From Clusia tigrina (Eukaryota; Arthropoda; Insecta; Diptera; Clusiidae): 64,000 bases of DNA. The stretch covers positions 235,755,889 through 235,819,888 of the forward strand of contig OV050030.1 of NCBI GenBank assembly GCA_920105625.2, read 5' to 3'. The notes beneath the pieces are model-generated. The model was given only the letters and a program-made list of their open reading frames with translations. It was not told where the DNA came from and ran no database searches. Every line of letters begins with the position of its first letter. The first letter of the stretch is position 1. Of this stretch, positions 12,501 to 26,700 are shown in pieces. The position numbers and the translations under genes are program-made.

Positions 12501-15460
12501 GACGCTGACAGAGGCTGCGACGCCGACTGAGGCAGATAGGGGTAAATATTGGCATAGAGAAGGCAACAGACCCGCCCAATCAACAGCGGCCGCGACTGAG
12601 ACGCCTACAGAGACGTTGACAGAGGCTGCGACGCCGACTGAGACGCCGACTGAGGCAGATAGGGGTAGATTTATTCATAGAGAATGCAGCAGACCCCCCA
12701 ATCGACAGCGGCAGATACTGAGACGCCTACAGAGACGTTGACAGAGGCTGCGACGCCGACTGAGGCAGATAGGGGTATATATTGGCATAGAGAATACCGC
12801 AGACCCTCCAATCGATGGTGGCACCGACTGAGACGCCTAGAGAGACACTGACAGAGGCTGCGACGCTGGCAGATGCTGCGACGCCGACTGATTCGCCGAC
12901 TGAGGCAGAGAGGGGTAGACATAGGCATAGAGAAGGCAGCTGACCCCCATATCGACAAAGTCAGCGACTGAGACGCCTACAGAGACGCTGACAGAGGCTG
13001 CGACGCCGACTGAGTTGCCGACTGAGGCAGATATAGGTATACAGAAGGCAGCAGACCCCCCAATCGATAGCGGCAGCGACTGAGACACCTAAAGAGACGC
13101 TGACAGAGGCTGCGAAGCCGACTGAGACGCCGACTGAGGCAGATAGGGGTAGATATAGGCATAGACAAGGCAGCATACCCCCCAATCGACAGCGGCAGCG
13201 ACTGAGACGCATTCAGAGAGGATGACAGAGGCTGCGACGCTGATTGAGACGCCAACTGAGGCAGATAAGGATAGACATAGGCATAGAGAAGGCAGCAGAC
13301 CCCCCATTCGACAGCGGCAGCGACTGAGACGCTTACAGAGATGCTGACAGAGGCTGCAACGCCGACTGAGACGCCGACTGAGGCAGATAGGGGTAGATAT
13401 AGGCATAGAGAATGCAGCAGACCATCCAATCGACAGCGGCAGCAACTGAGACACCTACAGACACGCTGACAGAGGCTGCGACGCCCACTGAGTTGCCGAC
13501 TGAGGCAGATCGGGGTAGATATAGGCATAGAGAAGGCAGCAGACCCCCCAATCGAAAGCGGCAGCGACTGAGACACCTACAGAGACGCTGACATATTCTG
13601 CGACGCCGACTGAGGCAGATAGGGGTAAATATTGGCATAGAGAAGGCAACAGACCCGCCCAATCAACAGCGGGCGCAACTGAGACGCCTACAGAGATGCT
13701 GACAGAGGCTGCGAAGCCGACTAAGACACCGACTGAGGCAGATAGGGGTAGATATAGCCATAGAGAAGGCAGCAGACCCCCCAATCGACAACGGCAGCGA
13801 CTGAGATGCCTACAGAGACGCTGACAAGAGGCTGCGACGCCCACTGAGTTGCCGACTGAGGCAGATCGGGGTAGATATAGGCATAGAGAAGGCAGCAGAC
13901 CCCCCAATCGAAAGCGGCAGCGACTGAGACACCTACAGAGACGCTGACATATTCTGCGACGCCGACTGAGGCAGATAGGGGTAAATATTTGCATAGAGAA
14001 GGCAACAGACCCCCCCAATCAACAGGGGCAGCGACTGAGCCGCCTACAGAGATGCTGACAGAGACTGCGAAGCCGACTAAGACTCCGACTGAGGCAGAAA
14101 GGGGTAGACATAGGAATAGAGAAGGCAACAGACCCTCAATCGACAGCGGCAACAACTGAGACGCCTACAGAGATGCTGACAGAGGCTGCGACGCTGACTG
14201 AGAGGCCGACTGAAACAGGTAGGGGTAGATATAGGCATAGAGAATGCAGCAGACCCTCAAAATCGACAGCGGCAGGTACTGAGACGCCTACAGAGACGCT
14301 GAGAGAGGCTGCGACGCCGACTGATGCGGATAGGGGTAGATATAGCCATAGAGAAGGCAGCAGACCCCCCAATCGACAGCGGCAGCGACTGAGACGCATT
14401 CAGAGACGCTGACAGAGGCTGCGACGCTGACTGAGACGCCGACTGAGGCAGATAAGGGTAGACATAGGCATAGAGAAGGTAGCAGAACCCCAATCAACGG
14501 CGGCAGAGACTGAGACGCTTACAGAGATGCTGACAGAGGCTCCGACGCCGACTGAGGCGCCAACTGAGGCAGATAGGGGTAGATATAGGCATAGAAAAGG
14601 CAGCATACCCCCAATCGACAGCGGCACCGACTGAGACACCTACAGAGACGCTGACAGAGGCTGCGACGCCGACTGAGGCAGATAGGGGTAGATATTGGCA
14701 TAGAGAAGACAGCAGACCCCCCCAATCAACAGCGGCAGCGACTGAGACGCCTACAGAGATGCTGACAGAGGCTGCGACGGCGACTAAGACGTAGACTGAG
14801 GCAGAGAGGGGTAGACATAGGCATAGAGAAGGCAGCAGACCCCCAATCGACAGCAGCAACAAGTGAGACGCCTACAGAAACGCTGACAGAGGCTGCGACG
14901 CCGACTGAGATGCCGAATGAAAGAGGTAGGGGTAGATATAGGCATAAATAATGCAGCAGACCCCCCAAACAACAGCGGCAGGTACTGAGACGCCTACAGA
15001 GACGCTGAGAGAGGCTGCGACGCCGACTGATGCGGATAGGGGTAGATATAGCCATAGAGAAGGCAGCCGACCAATCGAACACGGCAGCGACTGAGATGCC
15101 TACAGAGACGCTGACAGAGGCTGCGACGCCGCCTGAGTTGTCGACCGAGGCAGATATGGGTAGATATAGGCATACACAAGGCAGCAGACCCCCCAATCGA
15201 CAGCGGCAGCGACTGAGACACCTACAGAGACGCTGACAGAGGCTGCGACGCCGACTGAGGCAGATAGGGGTAGATATTGGCATAGAGAATGCAGCAGACC
15301 CCCCAATCGACGGCGACAGCGACTGTGACGCCTAGAGATACGCTGACAGATGCTGCGACGCCGACTGAGACGCCGACTGAGGCAGAGAGGGGTAGACATA
15401 GGCATAGAGAAGGCAGCAGACACCCCAATCGACAGTGGCAACAAATGAGACACCTACATA
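12501..15460 (+). repeat. 2960-bp tandem duplication, copy 2
   Basis: Near-identical second copy of 9541-12500. Before 9541 and 12501 the flanks differ (CACCTACAGA against CACCTACATA, and further upstream). After the matching end the flanks also part, at 15481 (AGCCGACTGAGGCAGAGAAG) against 12521 (CGCCGACTGAGGCAGATAGG). The junctions share the 20-bp stretch GACGCTGACAGAGGCTGCGA, the likely site of unequal exchange. In the related regions at 20-23 kb, 30-32 kb and 41-44 kb this segment is present once. Confidence 0.95.
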
Positions 15461-18400
15461 GACGCTGACAGAGGCTGCGAAGCCGACTGAGGCAGAGAAG
15501 GGTAAATATTGGCATAGAGAAGGCAGCAGACCCCCCCAATCGACAGCGGCAGCGACTGAGACACCTACAGAGGCGCTGACAGACGCTGCGAAGCCGACTG
15601 AGACGCCGACTGAGTCAGATAGGGGTAGATATAGGCATAGACAAAGCAGCAGATGCCCCAATCGACAGCGGCAGCGACTGAGACGCATTCAGAGAGGCTG
15701 ACAGAGGCAGTGACGCTGACTGAGACGCCGACTGAGGCAGATAAGGATAGACATAGGCATAGAGAAGGCAGCAGACCCCCCAATCGACAGCGGCAGCGAC
15801 TAAGACACCTACAGAGACGCTGACAGAGGCTGCGAAGCCGACTAAGACGCCGACTGAGGCAGAGAGGGGTAGATATAGGTATACAGAAGGCAGCAGACCC
15901 CCATCCACAGCGGCAGCGACTGAGACGCCTACAGACACGCTGACAGAGGCTGCGACGCCGACTGAGGCAGATAGGGGTATATATTGACATAGAGAATGCC
16001 GCAGACCCCCCAATCGACGGCGGCAGCGACTGAGACGCCTATAGAGACACTGACAGAGGCTGCGACGCTGACTGATGCTGCGACGCCGACTGAGACGCCG
16101 ACTGAGGCAGAGAGGGGTAGATAAGCATAGATAAGGCAGCTCACACCCCAATCGACAGCGGCAGCGACTGAGACACCTACAGAGACGCTGACAGAGGCTG
16201 CGACGCCGACTGAGGCAGATAGGGGTAAATATTGGCGCAGAGAAGGCAACAGACCCACCCAATCAACAGCGGCAGCGACTGAGACGCCTACAGAGTTGCT
16301 GACAGAGGTTGCGAAGCCGACTAAGACACCGACTGAAGCAGAGAGGGGTAGACATAGGAACAGAGAAGGCAGCAGACCCTCAATCGACAGCGGCAACAAC
16401 TGAGACGCCTACAGATATGCTGACAGAGGCTGCGACGCGGACTGAGATGCCGACTGAAGCAGGTAGAGTAGATATAGGCATAGAGAATGCAGCAGGCCCC
16501 CCAATCGACAGCGGCAGGTACTGAGTCGCCTACAGAGACGCTGAGAGAGGCTGCGACGCCGACTGATGCGGATAGGGGTAGATATAGCCATAGAGAAGGC
16601 AGCACACCCCCCAATCGACAACGGCAGCGACTGAGATGCCTACAGAGACGTTGACAGAGGCTGCGACGCCGACTGAGGCAGATAGGGGTAGATTTATTCA
16701 TAGAGAATGCAACAGACCCCCCAATCGACAGCGGCAGCTACTGAGACGCCTACAGAGACGCTGAGAGAGGCTGCGACGCCGACTGATGCGGATAGGGGTA
16801 GATATAGCCATAGAGAAGGCAGCACACCCCCCAATCGACAACGGCAGCGACTGAGATGCCTACAGAGACGCTGACAAGAGGCTGCGACGCCGACTGAGTT
16901 GTCGTCTGAGACAGATTGGGGTAGATATAGGTATAAAGAAGGCAGCAGACCCCCCCTTCGACAGCGGCAGCGGCTGAGACGCCTAAAAATCGCTGACAGA
17001 GGCTGCGACGCCGACTGAGCCAGATAGGGGTAGATATTGGCATAGAGAATGCAGCAGACCCTCCAATCGACGGCGGCAGCAACTGAGACGCCAAGAGAGA
17101 CGCTGACAGACGCTGCGAAGCCGACTGAGACGCCGACTGAGTCAGATAGGGGTAGATATAGGCATAGACAAGGCAGCAGATGCCCCAATCGACAGCGGCA
17201 GCGACTGAGACGCATTCAGAGAGGCTGACAGAGGCAGCGACGCTGACTGAGACGCCGACTGAGGCAGATAAGGATAGACATAGGCATAGAGAAGGCAGCA
17301 GACCCCCCAATCGACAGCGGCAGCGACTGAGACGCTTACAGAGATGCTGACAGAGGCTTCGACGCCGACTGAGACGCCGACTGAGGCAGATAGGGGTAGA
17401 TATAGGCATAGAGAAGGCAGCAGACCCCCCAATCGACAGCGGCAGCGACTAAGACACCTACAGAGACGCTGACAGAGGCTGCGACGCCGACTGAGGCAGA
17501 TAGGGGTAAATATTGGCATAGAGAAGGCAGCAGACCCCCCCAATCAACAGCGGCAGCGACTGAGACGCCTACAGAGATGCTGACAGAGGCTGCGAAGACG
17601 ACTAAGACGCCGACTGAGGCAGAGAGGGGTAGAAATAGGAATAGAGAAGGCAACAGACCCCCAATAGACAGCGGCAACAACTGAGACGCCTACAGAGATG
17701 CTGACAGAGGCTGCGACGCAGACTGAGATGCCGACTGAAACAGGTAGGGGTAGATATAGGCATAGAGAAGGCAGCAGACCCCTCAATCGACAGCGGCAGG
17801 TACTGAGACGCCTACAGAGACCCTGAGAGAGGCTGCGACGCCGACTGATGCGGATAGGGGTAGATATAGCCATAGAGAAGGCAGCAGACCCCCCCAACCG
17901 ACAACGGCAGCGACTGAGATGCCTACAGAGACGCTGACAAGAGGCTGCGACGCCGACAGAGGCTGCGACGCCCACTGAGTTGCCGACTGAGGCAGATAGT
18001 GGTAGATATAGGTATACAGAAGGCAGCAGACCCCCAATCGACAGCGGCAGCGACTGAGACGCCTACAGACACGCTGACAGAGGCTGCGACGCCGACTGAG
18101 GCAGATAGGGGTATATATTGACATAGAGAATGCCGCAGACCCCCCAATCGACGGCGGCAGCGACTGAGACGCCTATAGAGACACTGACAGAGGCTGCGAC
18201 GCTGACTGATGCTGCGACGCCGACTGAGACGCCGACTGAGGCAGAGAGGGGTAGATAGGCATAGATAAGGCAGCTCACACCCCAATCGACAGCGGCAGCG
18301 ACTGAGACACCTACAGAGACGCTGACAGAGGCTGCGACGCCGACTGAGGCAGATAGGGGTAAATATTGGCGCAGAGAAGGCAACAGACCCCCCAATCAAC

Positions 18401-18480
18401 ACCGGCAGCGACTGAGGCGCCTACAGAGTTGCTGACAGAGGCTGCGAAGCCGACTAAGACACCGACTGAGGCAGAGAGGG
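13455..18480 (+). repeat. Core block, copy 1
   Basis: A block of distinctive monomers in fixed order that recurs at about 21255-26700, 30355-35480 and 41740-46870. Markers in order are AGATCGGGGTAGATATAGG monomers, CAATCAACAGGGGCAGCG, CAATCAACGGCGGCAGAGAC (14491), AGGCAGCCGACCAATCG (15061), GATAAGCATAGATAAGG (about 16110) and CAATCAACACCGGCAG (about 18390). Between two shared anchors it measures 4590 bp here, against 5053, 4701 and 4711 bp in the other copies. Its first part overlaps the 2960-bp duplication. No gene is present. Confidence 0.88.
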
Positions 18481-21254
18481 GTAGACATAGGAATAGAGAA
18501 GGCAGCAGACCCTCAATCGACAGCGGCAACAACTGAGACGCCTACAGAGATGCTGACAGAGGCTGCGACGCGGACTGAGATGCCGACTGAAGCAGGTAGA
18601 GTAGATATAGGCATAGAGAATGCAGCAGGCCCCCCAATCGACAGTGGCAGGTACTGAGACGCCTACAGAGACGCTGAGAGAGGCTGCGACGCCGACTGAT
18701 GCGGATAGGGGTAGATATAGCCATAGAGAAGGCAGCAACCCCCCAATCGACAACGGCAGCGACTGAGATGCCTACAGAGACGTTGACAGAGGCTGCGACG
18801 CCGACTGAGGCAGATAGGGGTAGATTTATTCATAGAGAATGCAACAGACCCCCCAATCGACAGCGGCAGCGACTGAGACGCCTACCGAGACGCTGAGAGA
18901 GGCTGCGACGCCGACTGATGCGAATAGGTTTAGATATAGCCATAGAGAAGGCAGCAGACCCCCCAATCGACAGCGGCAGCGACTGAGATGCCTACAGAGA
19001 CGCTGACAAGAGACTGCGACGCCGACTGAGGCAGATAGGGGTAGATTTAGGCATAGAGAAGGCAGCTGACCCCCATATCGACAGCGTCAGCGACTGAGAC
19101 GCCTACAGAGACGCTGACAGAGGCTGCGACGCCGACTGAGTTGCCGACTGAGGCAGATAGGGGTAGATATAGGCATACAGAAGGCAGCAGACCCCTCAAT
19201 CGACAGCGGCAGCGACTGAGACGCCTACAGAGACGCTGACAGAGGCTGCGACACCGACTAAGACGCCGACTGAGGCAGAGAGGGGTAGACATAGGCATAG
19301 AGAAGGCAGCAGACCCCCAATCAACAGCGGCAGGTACTGAGACGCATACAGAGACGCTGAAAGAGGCTGCGACGCCGACTGATGCGGATAGGGGTAGATA
19401 TAGCCATAGAGAAGGCAACAGACACCCCAATCGACAACGGCAGGGACTGAGATGCCTACAGAGACGCTGACAAGAGACTGCGACGCCGACTGAGGCAGAT
19501 AGGGGTAGATTTAGGCATAGAGAAGGCAGCTGACCCCCATATCGACAGCGTCAGCGACTGAGACGCCTACAGAGACGCTGACAGAGGCTGCGACGCCGAC
19601 TGAGTTGCCGACTGAGGCAGATAGGGGTAGATATAGGCATACAGAAGGCAGCAGACCCCCCAATGGACAGCGGCAGCGACTGAGACGCCTACAGAGACGC
19701 TGACAGAGGCTGCGACGCCGAATGAGGCAGATAGGGGTAGATATTGGCATAGAGAATGCAGCAGACCCCCCAATCGACGGCGGCAGCGACTGAGACGCCT
19801 AGAGAGACGCTGACAGAGGCTGCGACGGTGACAGATGCTGCGACGCCGACTGAGACGCCGACTGAGGCACGGAGGGGTAGACATAGGCATAGAGAAGGCA
19901 GCAGACCCTCAATCGACAGCGGCAGCGACTGAGACGCATTCAGAGAGGCTGACAGAGGCTGCGACGCTGATTGAGACGCCGACTGAGGCAGATAAGGGTA
20001 GACATAGGCATAGAGAAGCCAGCAGACAAACCCCATTCGACAGCGGCAGCGACTGAGACGCTTACAGAGATGCTGACAGAGGCTGCAACGCCGACTGAGA
20101 CGCCGACTGAGGCAGATAGGGGTAGATATAGGCATAGAGAATGCAGCAGACCCCCCAATCGACAGCGGCAGCGACTGAGACACCTACAGAGACGCTGACA
20201 GAGGCTGCGACGCCGACTGAGGCAGATAGGGGTAAATATTGGCATAGAGAAGGCAACAGACCCGCCCAATCAACAGCGGCCGCGACTGAGACGCCTACAG
20301 AGACGTTGACAGAGGCTGCGACGCCGACTGAGACGCCGACTGAGGCAGATAGGGGTAGATTTATTCATAGAGAATGCAGCAGACCCCCCAATCGACAGCG
20401 GCAGATACTGAGACGCCTACAGAGACGTTGACAGAGGCTGCGACGCCGACTGAGGCAGATAGGGGTATATATTGGCATAGAGAATACCGCAGACCCCCCA
20501 ATCGATGGTGGCAGCGACTGAGACGCCTAGAGAGACACTGACAGAGGCTGCGACGCTGGCAGATGCTGCGACGCCGACTGATACGCCGACTGAGGCAGAG
20601 AGGGGTAGACATAGGCATAGAGAAGGCAGCAGACCCCTCAATCGACAGCGGAAGCGACTGAGACGCCTACAGAGACATTGACAGAGGCTGCGACGCCGAC
20701 TGAGGCAGATAGGGGTAGATTTAGGCATAGAGAAGGCAGCTGACCCCCATATCGACAAAGTCAGCGACTGAGACGCCTACAGAGACGCTGACAGAGGCTG
20801 CGACGCCGACTGAGTTGCCGACTGAGGCAGATATAGGTATACAGAAGGCAGCAGACACCCCAATCGATAGCGGCAGCGACTGAGACACCTAAAGAGACGC
20901 TGACAGAGGCTGCGAAGCCGACTGAGACGCCGACTGAGGCAGATAGGGGTAGATATAGGCATAGACAAGGCAGCATACCCCCCAATCGACAGCGGCAGCG
21001 ACTGAGACGCATTCAGAGAGGATGACAGAGGCTGCGACGCTGATTGAGACGCCAACTGAGGCAGATAAGGATAGACATAGGCATAGAGAAGGCAGCAGAC
21101 CCCCCATTCGACAGCGGCAGCGACTGAGACGCTTACAGAGATGCTGACAGAGGCTGCAACGCCGACTGAGACGCCGACTGAGGCAGATAGGGGTATATAT
21201 AGGCATAGAGAATGCAGCAGACCATCCAATCGACAGCGGCAGCGACTGAGACAC
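18481..21254 (+). repeat. Linker block between core copies 1 and 2
   Basis: Contains the second copy of linker L (about 19050-20190, matching 8300-9540) and then sequence matching 9541-10490 at an offset that grows from 10650 to 10760. The 110-bp step is one extra monomer near 20630-20740 that is absent from the earlier copy. Two near-repeated monomers with AGCTGACCCCCATATCG occur at about 19070 and 19530, a further local duplication. No gene is present. Confidence 0.83.
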
Positions 21255-24200
21255 CTACAGACACGCTGACAGAGGCTGCGACGCCCACTGAGTTGCCGAC
21301 TGAGGCAGATCGGGGTAGATATAGGCATAGAGAAGGCAGCAGACCCCCCAATCGAAAGCGGCAGCGACTGAGACACCTACAGAGACGCTGACATATTCTG
21401 CGACGCCGACTGAGGCAGATAGGGGTAAATATTGGCATAGAGAAGGCAACAGACCCGCCCAATCAACAGCGGGCGCGACTGAGACGCCTACAGAGATGCT
21501 GACAGAGGCTGCGAAGCCGACTAAGACACCGACTGAGGCAGATAGGGGTAGATATAGCCATAGAGAAGGCAGCAGACCCTCCAATCGACAACGGCAGCGA
21601 CTGAGATGCCTACAGAGACGCTGACAAGAGGCTGCGACGCCCACTGAGTTGCCGACTGAGGCAGATCGGGGTAGATATAGGCATAGAGAAGGCAGCAGAC
21701 CCCCCAATCGAAAGCGGCAGCGACTGAGACACCTACAGAGACGCTGACATATTCTGCGACGCCGACTGAGGCAGATAGGGGTAAATATTTGCACAGAGAA
21801 GGCAACAGACCCCCCCAATCAACAGGGGCAGCGACTGAGCCGCCTACAGAGATGCTGACAGAGGCTGCGAAGCCGACTAAGACTCCGACTGAGGCAGAAA
21901 GGGGTAGACATAGGAATAGAGAAGGCAACAGACCCTCAATCGACAGCGGCAACAACTGAGACGCCTACAGAGATGCTGACAGAGGCTGCGACGCTGACTG
22001 AGAGGCCGACTGAAACAGGTAGGGGTAGATATAGGCAGAGAGAATGCAGCAGACCCCCAAAATCGACAGCGGCAGGTACTGAGACGCCTACAGAGACGCT
22101 GAGAGAGGCTGCGACGCCGACTGATGCGGATAGGGGTAGATATAGCCATAGAGAAGGCAGCAGACCCCCCAATCGACAGCGGCAGCGACTGAGACGCATT
22201 CAGAGAGGCTGACAGAGGCTGCGACGCTGACTGAGACGCCGACTGAGGCAGATAAGGGTAGACATAGGCATAGAGAAGGTAGCAGAACCCCAATCAACGG
22301 CGGCAGAGACTGAGACGCTTACAGAGATGCTGACAGAGGCTCCGACGCCGACTGAGGCGCCAACTGAGGCAGATAGGGGTAGATATAGGCATAGAAAAGG
22401 CAGCATACCCCCAATCGACAGCGGCACCGACTGAGACACCTACAGAGACGCTGACAGAGGCTGCGACGCCGACTGAGGCAGATAGGGGTAGATATTGGCA
22501 TAGAGAAGGCAGCAGACCCCCCAATCAACAGCGGCAGCGACTGAGACGCCTACAGAGATGCTGACAGAGGCTGCGACGGCGACTAAGACGTCGACTGAGG
22601 CAGAGAGGGGTAGACATAGGCATAGAGAAGGCAGCAGACCCCCAATCGACAGCAGCAACAAGTGAGACGCCTACAGAAACGCTGACAGAGGCTGCGACGC
22701 CAACTGAGATGCCGAATGAAAGAGGTAGGGGTAGATATAGGCATAAATAATGCAGCAGACCCCCCAAACAACAGCGGCAGGTACTGAGACGCCTACAGAG
22801 ACGCTGAGAGAGGCTGCGACGCCGACTGATGCGGATAGGGGTAGATATAGCCATAGAGAAGGCAGCCGACCAATCGAACACGGCAGCGACTGAGATGCCT
22901 ACAGAGACGCTGACAGAGGCTGCGACGCCGCCTGAGTTGTCGACCGAGGCAGATAGGGGTAGATATAGGCATACACAAGGCAGCAGACCCCCCAATCGAC
23001 AGCGGCAGCGACTGAGACACCTACAGAGACGCTGACAGAGGCTGCGACGCCGACTGAGGCAGATAGGGGTAGATATTGGCATAGAGAATGCAGCAGACCA
23101 TCCAATCGACGGCGACAGCGACTGTGACGCCTAGAGATACGCTGACAGATGCTGCGACGCCGACTGAGACGCCGACTGAGGCAGAGAGGGGTAGACATAG
23201 GCATAGAGAAGGCAGCAGACACCCCAATCGACAGTGGCAACAAATGAGACACCTACATAGACGCTGACAGAGGCTGCGAAGCCGACTGAGGCAGAGAAGG
23301 GTAAATATTGGCATAGAGAAGGCAGCAGACCCCCCAATCGACAGCGGCAGCGACTGAGACACCTACAGAGGCGCTGACAGACGCTGCGAAGCCGACTGAG
23401 ACGCCGACTGAGTCAGATAGGGGTAGATATAGGCATAGACAAGGCAGCAGATGCCCCAATCGACAGCGGCAGCGACTGAGACGCATTCAGAGAGGCTGAC
23501 AGAGGCAGTGACGCTGACTGAGACGCCGACTGAGGCAGATAAGGATAGACATAGGCATAGAGAAGGCAGCAGACCCCCCAATCGACAGCGGCAGCGACTA
23601 AGACACCTACAGAGACGCTGACAGAGGCTGCGACGCCGACTGAGGCAGATAGGGGTAAATATTGGCATAGAGAAGGCAGCAGACCCCCCCAATCAACAGC
23701 GGCAGCGACTGAGACGCCTACAGAGATGCTGACAGAGGCTGCGAAGCCGACTAAGACGCCGACTGAGGCAGAGAGGGGTAGATATAGGTATACAGAAGGC
23801 AGCAGACCCCCAATCGACAGCGGCAGCGACTGAGACGCCTACAGACACGCTGACAGAGGCTGCGACGCCGACTGAGGCAGATAGGGGTATATATTGACAT
23901 AGAGAATGCCGCAGACCCCCCAATCGACGGCGGCAGCGACTGAGACGCCTATAGAGACACTGACAGAGGCTGCGACGCTGACTGATGCTGCGACGCCGAC
24001 TGAGACGCCGACTGAGGCAGAGAGGGGTAGATAAGCATAGATAAGGCAGCTCACACCCCAATCGACAGCGGCAGCGACTGAGACACGTACAGAGACGCTG
24101 ACAGAGGCTGCGACGCCGACTGAGGCAGATAGGGGTAAATATTGGCGCAGAGAAGGCAACAGACCCCCCCAATCAACAGCGGCAGCGACTGAGACGCCTA

Positions 24201-24410
24201 CAGAGTTGCTGACAGAGGCTGCGAAGCCGACTAAGACACCGACTGAGGCAGAGAGGGGTAGACATAGGAACAGAGAAGGCAGCAGACCCTCAATCGACAG
24301 CGGCAACAACTGAGACGCCTACAGAGATGCTGACAGAGGCTGCGACGCGGACTGAGATGCCGACTGAAGCAGGTAGAGTAGATATAGGCATAGAGAATGC
24401 AGCAGGCCCT

Positions 24411-24764
24411 CCAATCGACGGCGGCAGCAACTGAGACGCCAAGAGAGACGCTGACAGACGCTGCGAAGCCGACTGAGACGCCGACTGAGTCAGATAGGGG
24501 TAGATATAGGCATAGACAAGGCAGCAGATGCCCCAATCGACAGCGGCAGCGACTAAGACGCTTACAGAGATGCTGACAGAGGCTTCGACGCCGACTGAGA
24601 CGCCGACTGAGGCAGATAGGGGTAGATATAGGCATAGAGAAGGCAGCAGACCCCCCAATCGACAGCGGCAGCGACTAAGACACCTACAGAGACGCTGACA
24701 GAGGCTGCGACGCCGACTGAGGCAGATAGGGGTAAATATTGGCATAGAGAAGGCAGCAGACCCC
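24411..24764 (+). repeat. 354-bp mosaic insertion of three monomers in core copy 2
   Basis: At 24411 the sequence switches from the expected core monomer to a copy of sequence found about 916 bp downstream (from 25327, starting CCAATCGACGGCGGCAGC). Near 24555 it jumps to match sequence 1038 bp downstream (25593), skipping exactly one 122-bp monomer, and then rejoins the expected order at CAGCGGCAGGTACTGAGTCG. The 354 bp equal 122 + 110 + 122. The insertion is absent from the other three core copies. Confidence 0.88.
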
Positions 24765-25571
24765 CCCAATCAACAGCGGCAGGTACTGAGTCGCCTACAG
24801 AGACGCTGAGAGAGGCTGCGACGCCGACTGATGCGGATAGGGGTAGATATAGCCATAGAGAAGGCAGCACACCCCCCAATCGACAACGGCAGCAACTGAG
24901 ATGCCTACAGAGACGTTGACAGAGGCTGCGACGCCGACTGAGGCAGATAGGGGTAGATTTATTCATAGAGAATGCAACAGACCCCCCAATCGACAGCGGC
25001 AGCTACTGAGACGCCTACAGAGACGCTGAGAGAGGCTGCGACGCCGACTGATGCGGATAGGGGTAGATATAGCCATAGATAAGGCAGCACACCCCCAATC
25101 GACAACGGCAGCGACTGAGATGCCTACAGAGACGCTGACAAGAGGCTGCGACGCCGACTGAGTTGTCGTCTGAGGCAGATTGGGGTAGATATAGGTATAA
25201 AGAAGGCAGCAGACCCCCCATTCGACAGCGGCAGCGGCTGAGACGCCTAAAAATCGCTGACAGAGGCTGCGACGCCGACTGAGCCAGATAGGGGTAGATA
25301 TTGGCATAGAGAATGCAGCAGACCCTCCAATCGACGGCGGCAGCAACTGAGACGCCAAGAGAGACGCTGACAGACGCTGCGAAGCCGACTGAGACGCCGA
25401 CTGAGTCAGATAGGGGTAGATATAGGCATAGACAAGGCAGCAGATGCCCCAATCGACAGCGGCAGCGACTGAGACGCATTCAGAGAGGCTGACAGAGGCA
25501 GCGACGCTGACTGAGACGCCGACTGAGGCAGATAAGGATAGACATAGGCATAGAGAAGGCAGCAGACCCCC

Positions 25572-25693
25572 CAATCGACAGCGGCAGCGACTAAGACGCT
25601 TACAGAGATGCTGACAGAGGCTTCGACGCCGACTGAGACGCCGACTGAGGCAGATAGGGGTAGATATAGGCATAGAGAAGGCAGCAGACCCCC
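25572..25693 (+). repeat. Representative long monomer, 122 bp (one extra 12-bp subunit)
   Basis: This copy differs from the 110-bp form by one extra 12-bp unit of type GACGCCGACTGA before GGCAGATAGGGG. The 122-bp form is very common and is interspersed with 110-bp copies throughout. Because 12 is a multiple of both 3 and 6, the unit keeps the hexamer register and the reading-frame arithmetic. It probably arises by slippage or unequal exchange between neighbouring GACGCC/GACTGA blocks (inference). Confidence 0.93.
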
Positions 25694-26700
25694 CAATCGA
25701 CAGCGGCAGCGACTAAGACACCTACAGAGACGCTGACAGAGGCTGCGACGCCGACTGAGGCAGATAGGGGTAAATATTGGCATAGAGAAGGCAGCAGACC
25801 CCCCCAATCAACAGCGGCAGCGACTGAGACGCCTACAGAGATGCTGACAGAGGCTGCGAAGACGACTAAGACGCCGACTGAGGCAGAGAGGGGTAGAAAT
25901 AGGAATAGAGAAGGCAACAGACCCCCAATAGACAGCGGCAACAACTGAGACACCTACAGAGATGCTGACAGAGGCTGCGACGCAGACTGAGATGCCGACT
26001 GAAACAGGTAGGGGTAGATATAGGCATAGAGAAGGCAGCAGACCCCTCAATCGACAGCGGCAGGTACTGAGACGCCTACAGAGACCCTGAGAGAGGCTGC
26101 GACGCCGACTGATGCGGATAGGGGTAGATATAGCCATAGAGAAGGCAGCAGACCCCCTAACCGACAACGGCAGCGACTGAGATGCCTACAGAGACGCTGA
26201 CAAGAGGCTGCGACGCCGACAGAGGCTGCGACGCCCACTGAGTTGCCGACTGAGGCAGATAGGGGTAGATATAGGTATACAGAAGGCAGCAGACCCCCAA
26301 TCGACAGCGGCAGCGACTGAGACGCCTACAGACACGCTGACAGAGGCTGCGACGCCGACTGAGGCAGATAGGGGTATATATTGACATAGAGAATGCCGCA
26401 GACCCCCCAATCGACGCCGGCAGCGACTGAGACGCCTATAGAGACACTGACAGAGGCTGCGACGCTGACTGATGCTGCGACGCCGACTGAGACGCCGACT
26501 GAGGCAGAGAGGGGTAGATAGGCATAGATAAGGCAGCTCACACCCCAATCGACAGCGGCAGCGACTGAGACACCTACAGAGACGCTGACAGAGGCTGCGA
26601 CGCCGACTGAGGCAGATAGGGGTAAATATTGGCGCAGAGAAGGCAACAGACCCCCCAATCAACACCGGCAGCGACTGAGGCGCCTACAGAGTTGCTGACA

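Larger units (their letters stand above)
21255..26700 (+). repeat. Core block, copy 2 (carries an extra 354 bp)
   Basis: Matches core copy 3 at an offset of 9118-9121 up to about 24400 and at 8766-8767 afterwards. The change of 354 bp is an insertion unique to this copy. Apart from it, the length between shared anchors (4699 bp) agrees with copies 3 and 4 (4701 and 4711 bp). Against copy 1 the offset is 7910 before and 8264 after the same point, which confirms the insertion independently. Confidence 0.9.

Noticed and set aside
24411..24764. Transposable element insertion
   Set aside because: The inserted 354 bp consist wholly of satellite monomers copied from nearby. There are no terminal repeats, target-site duplication or foreign sequence.
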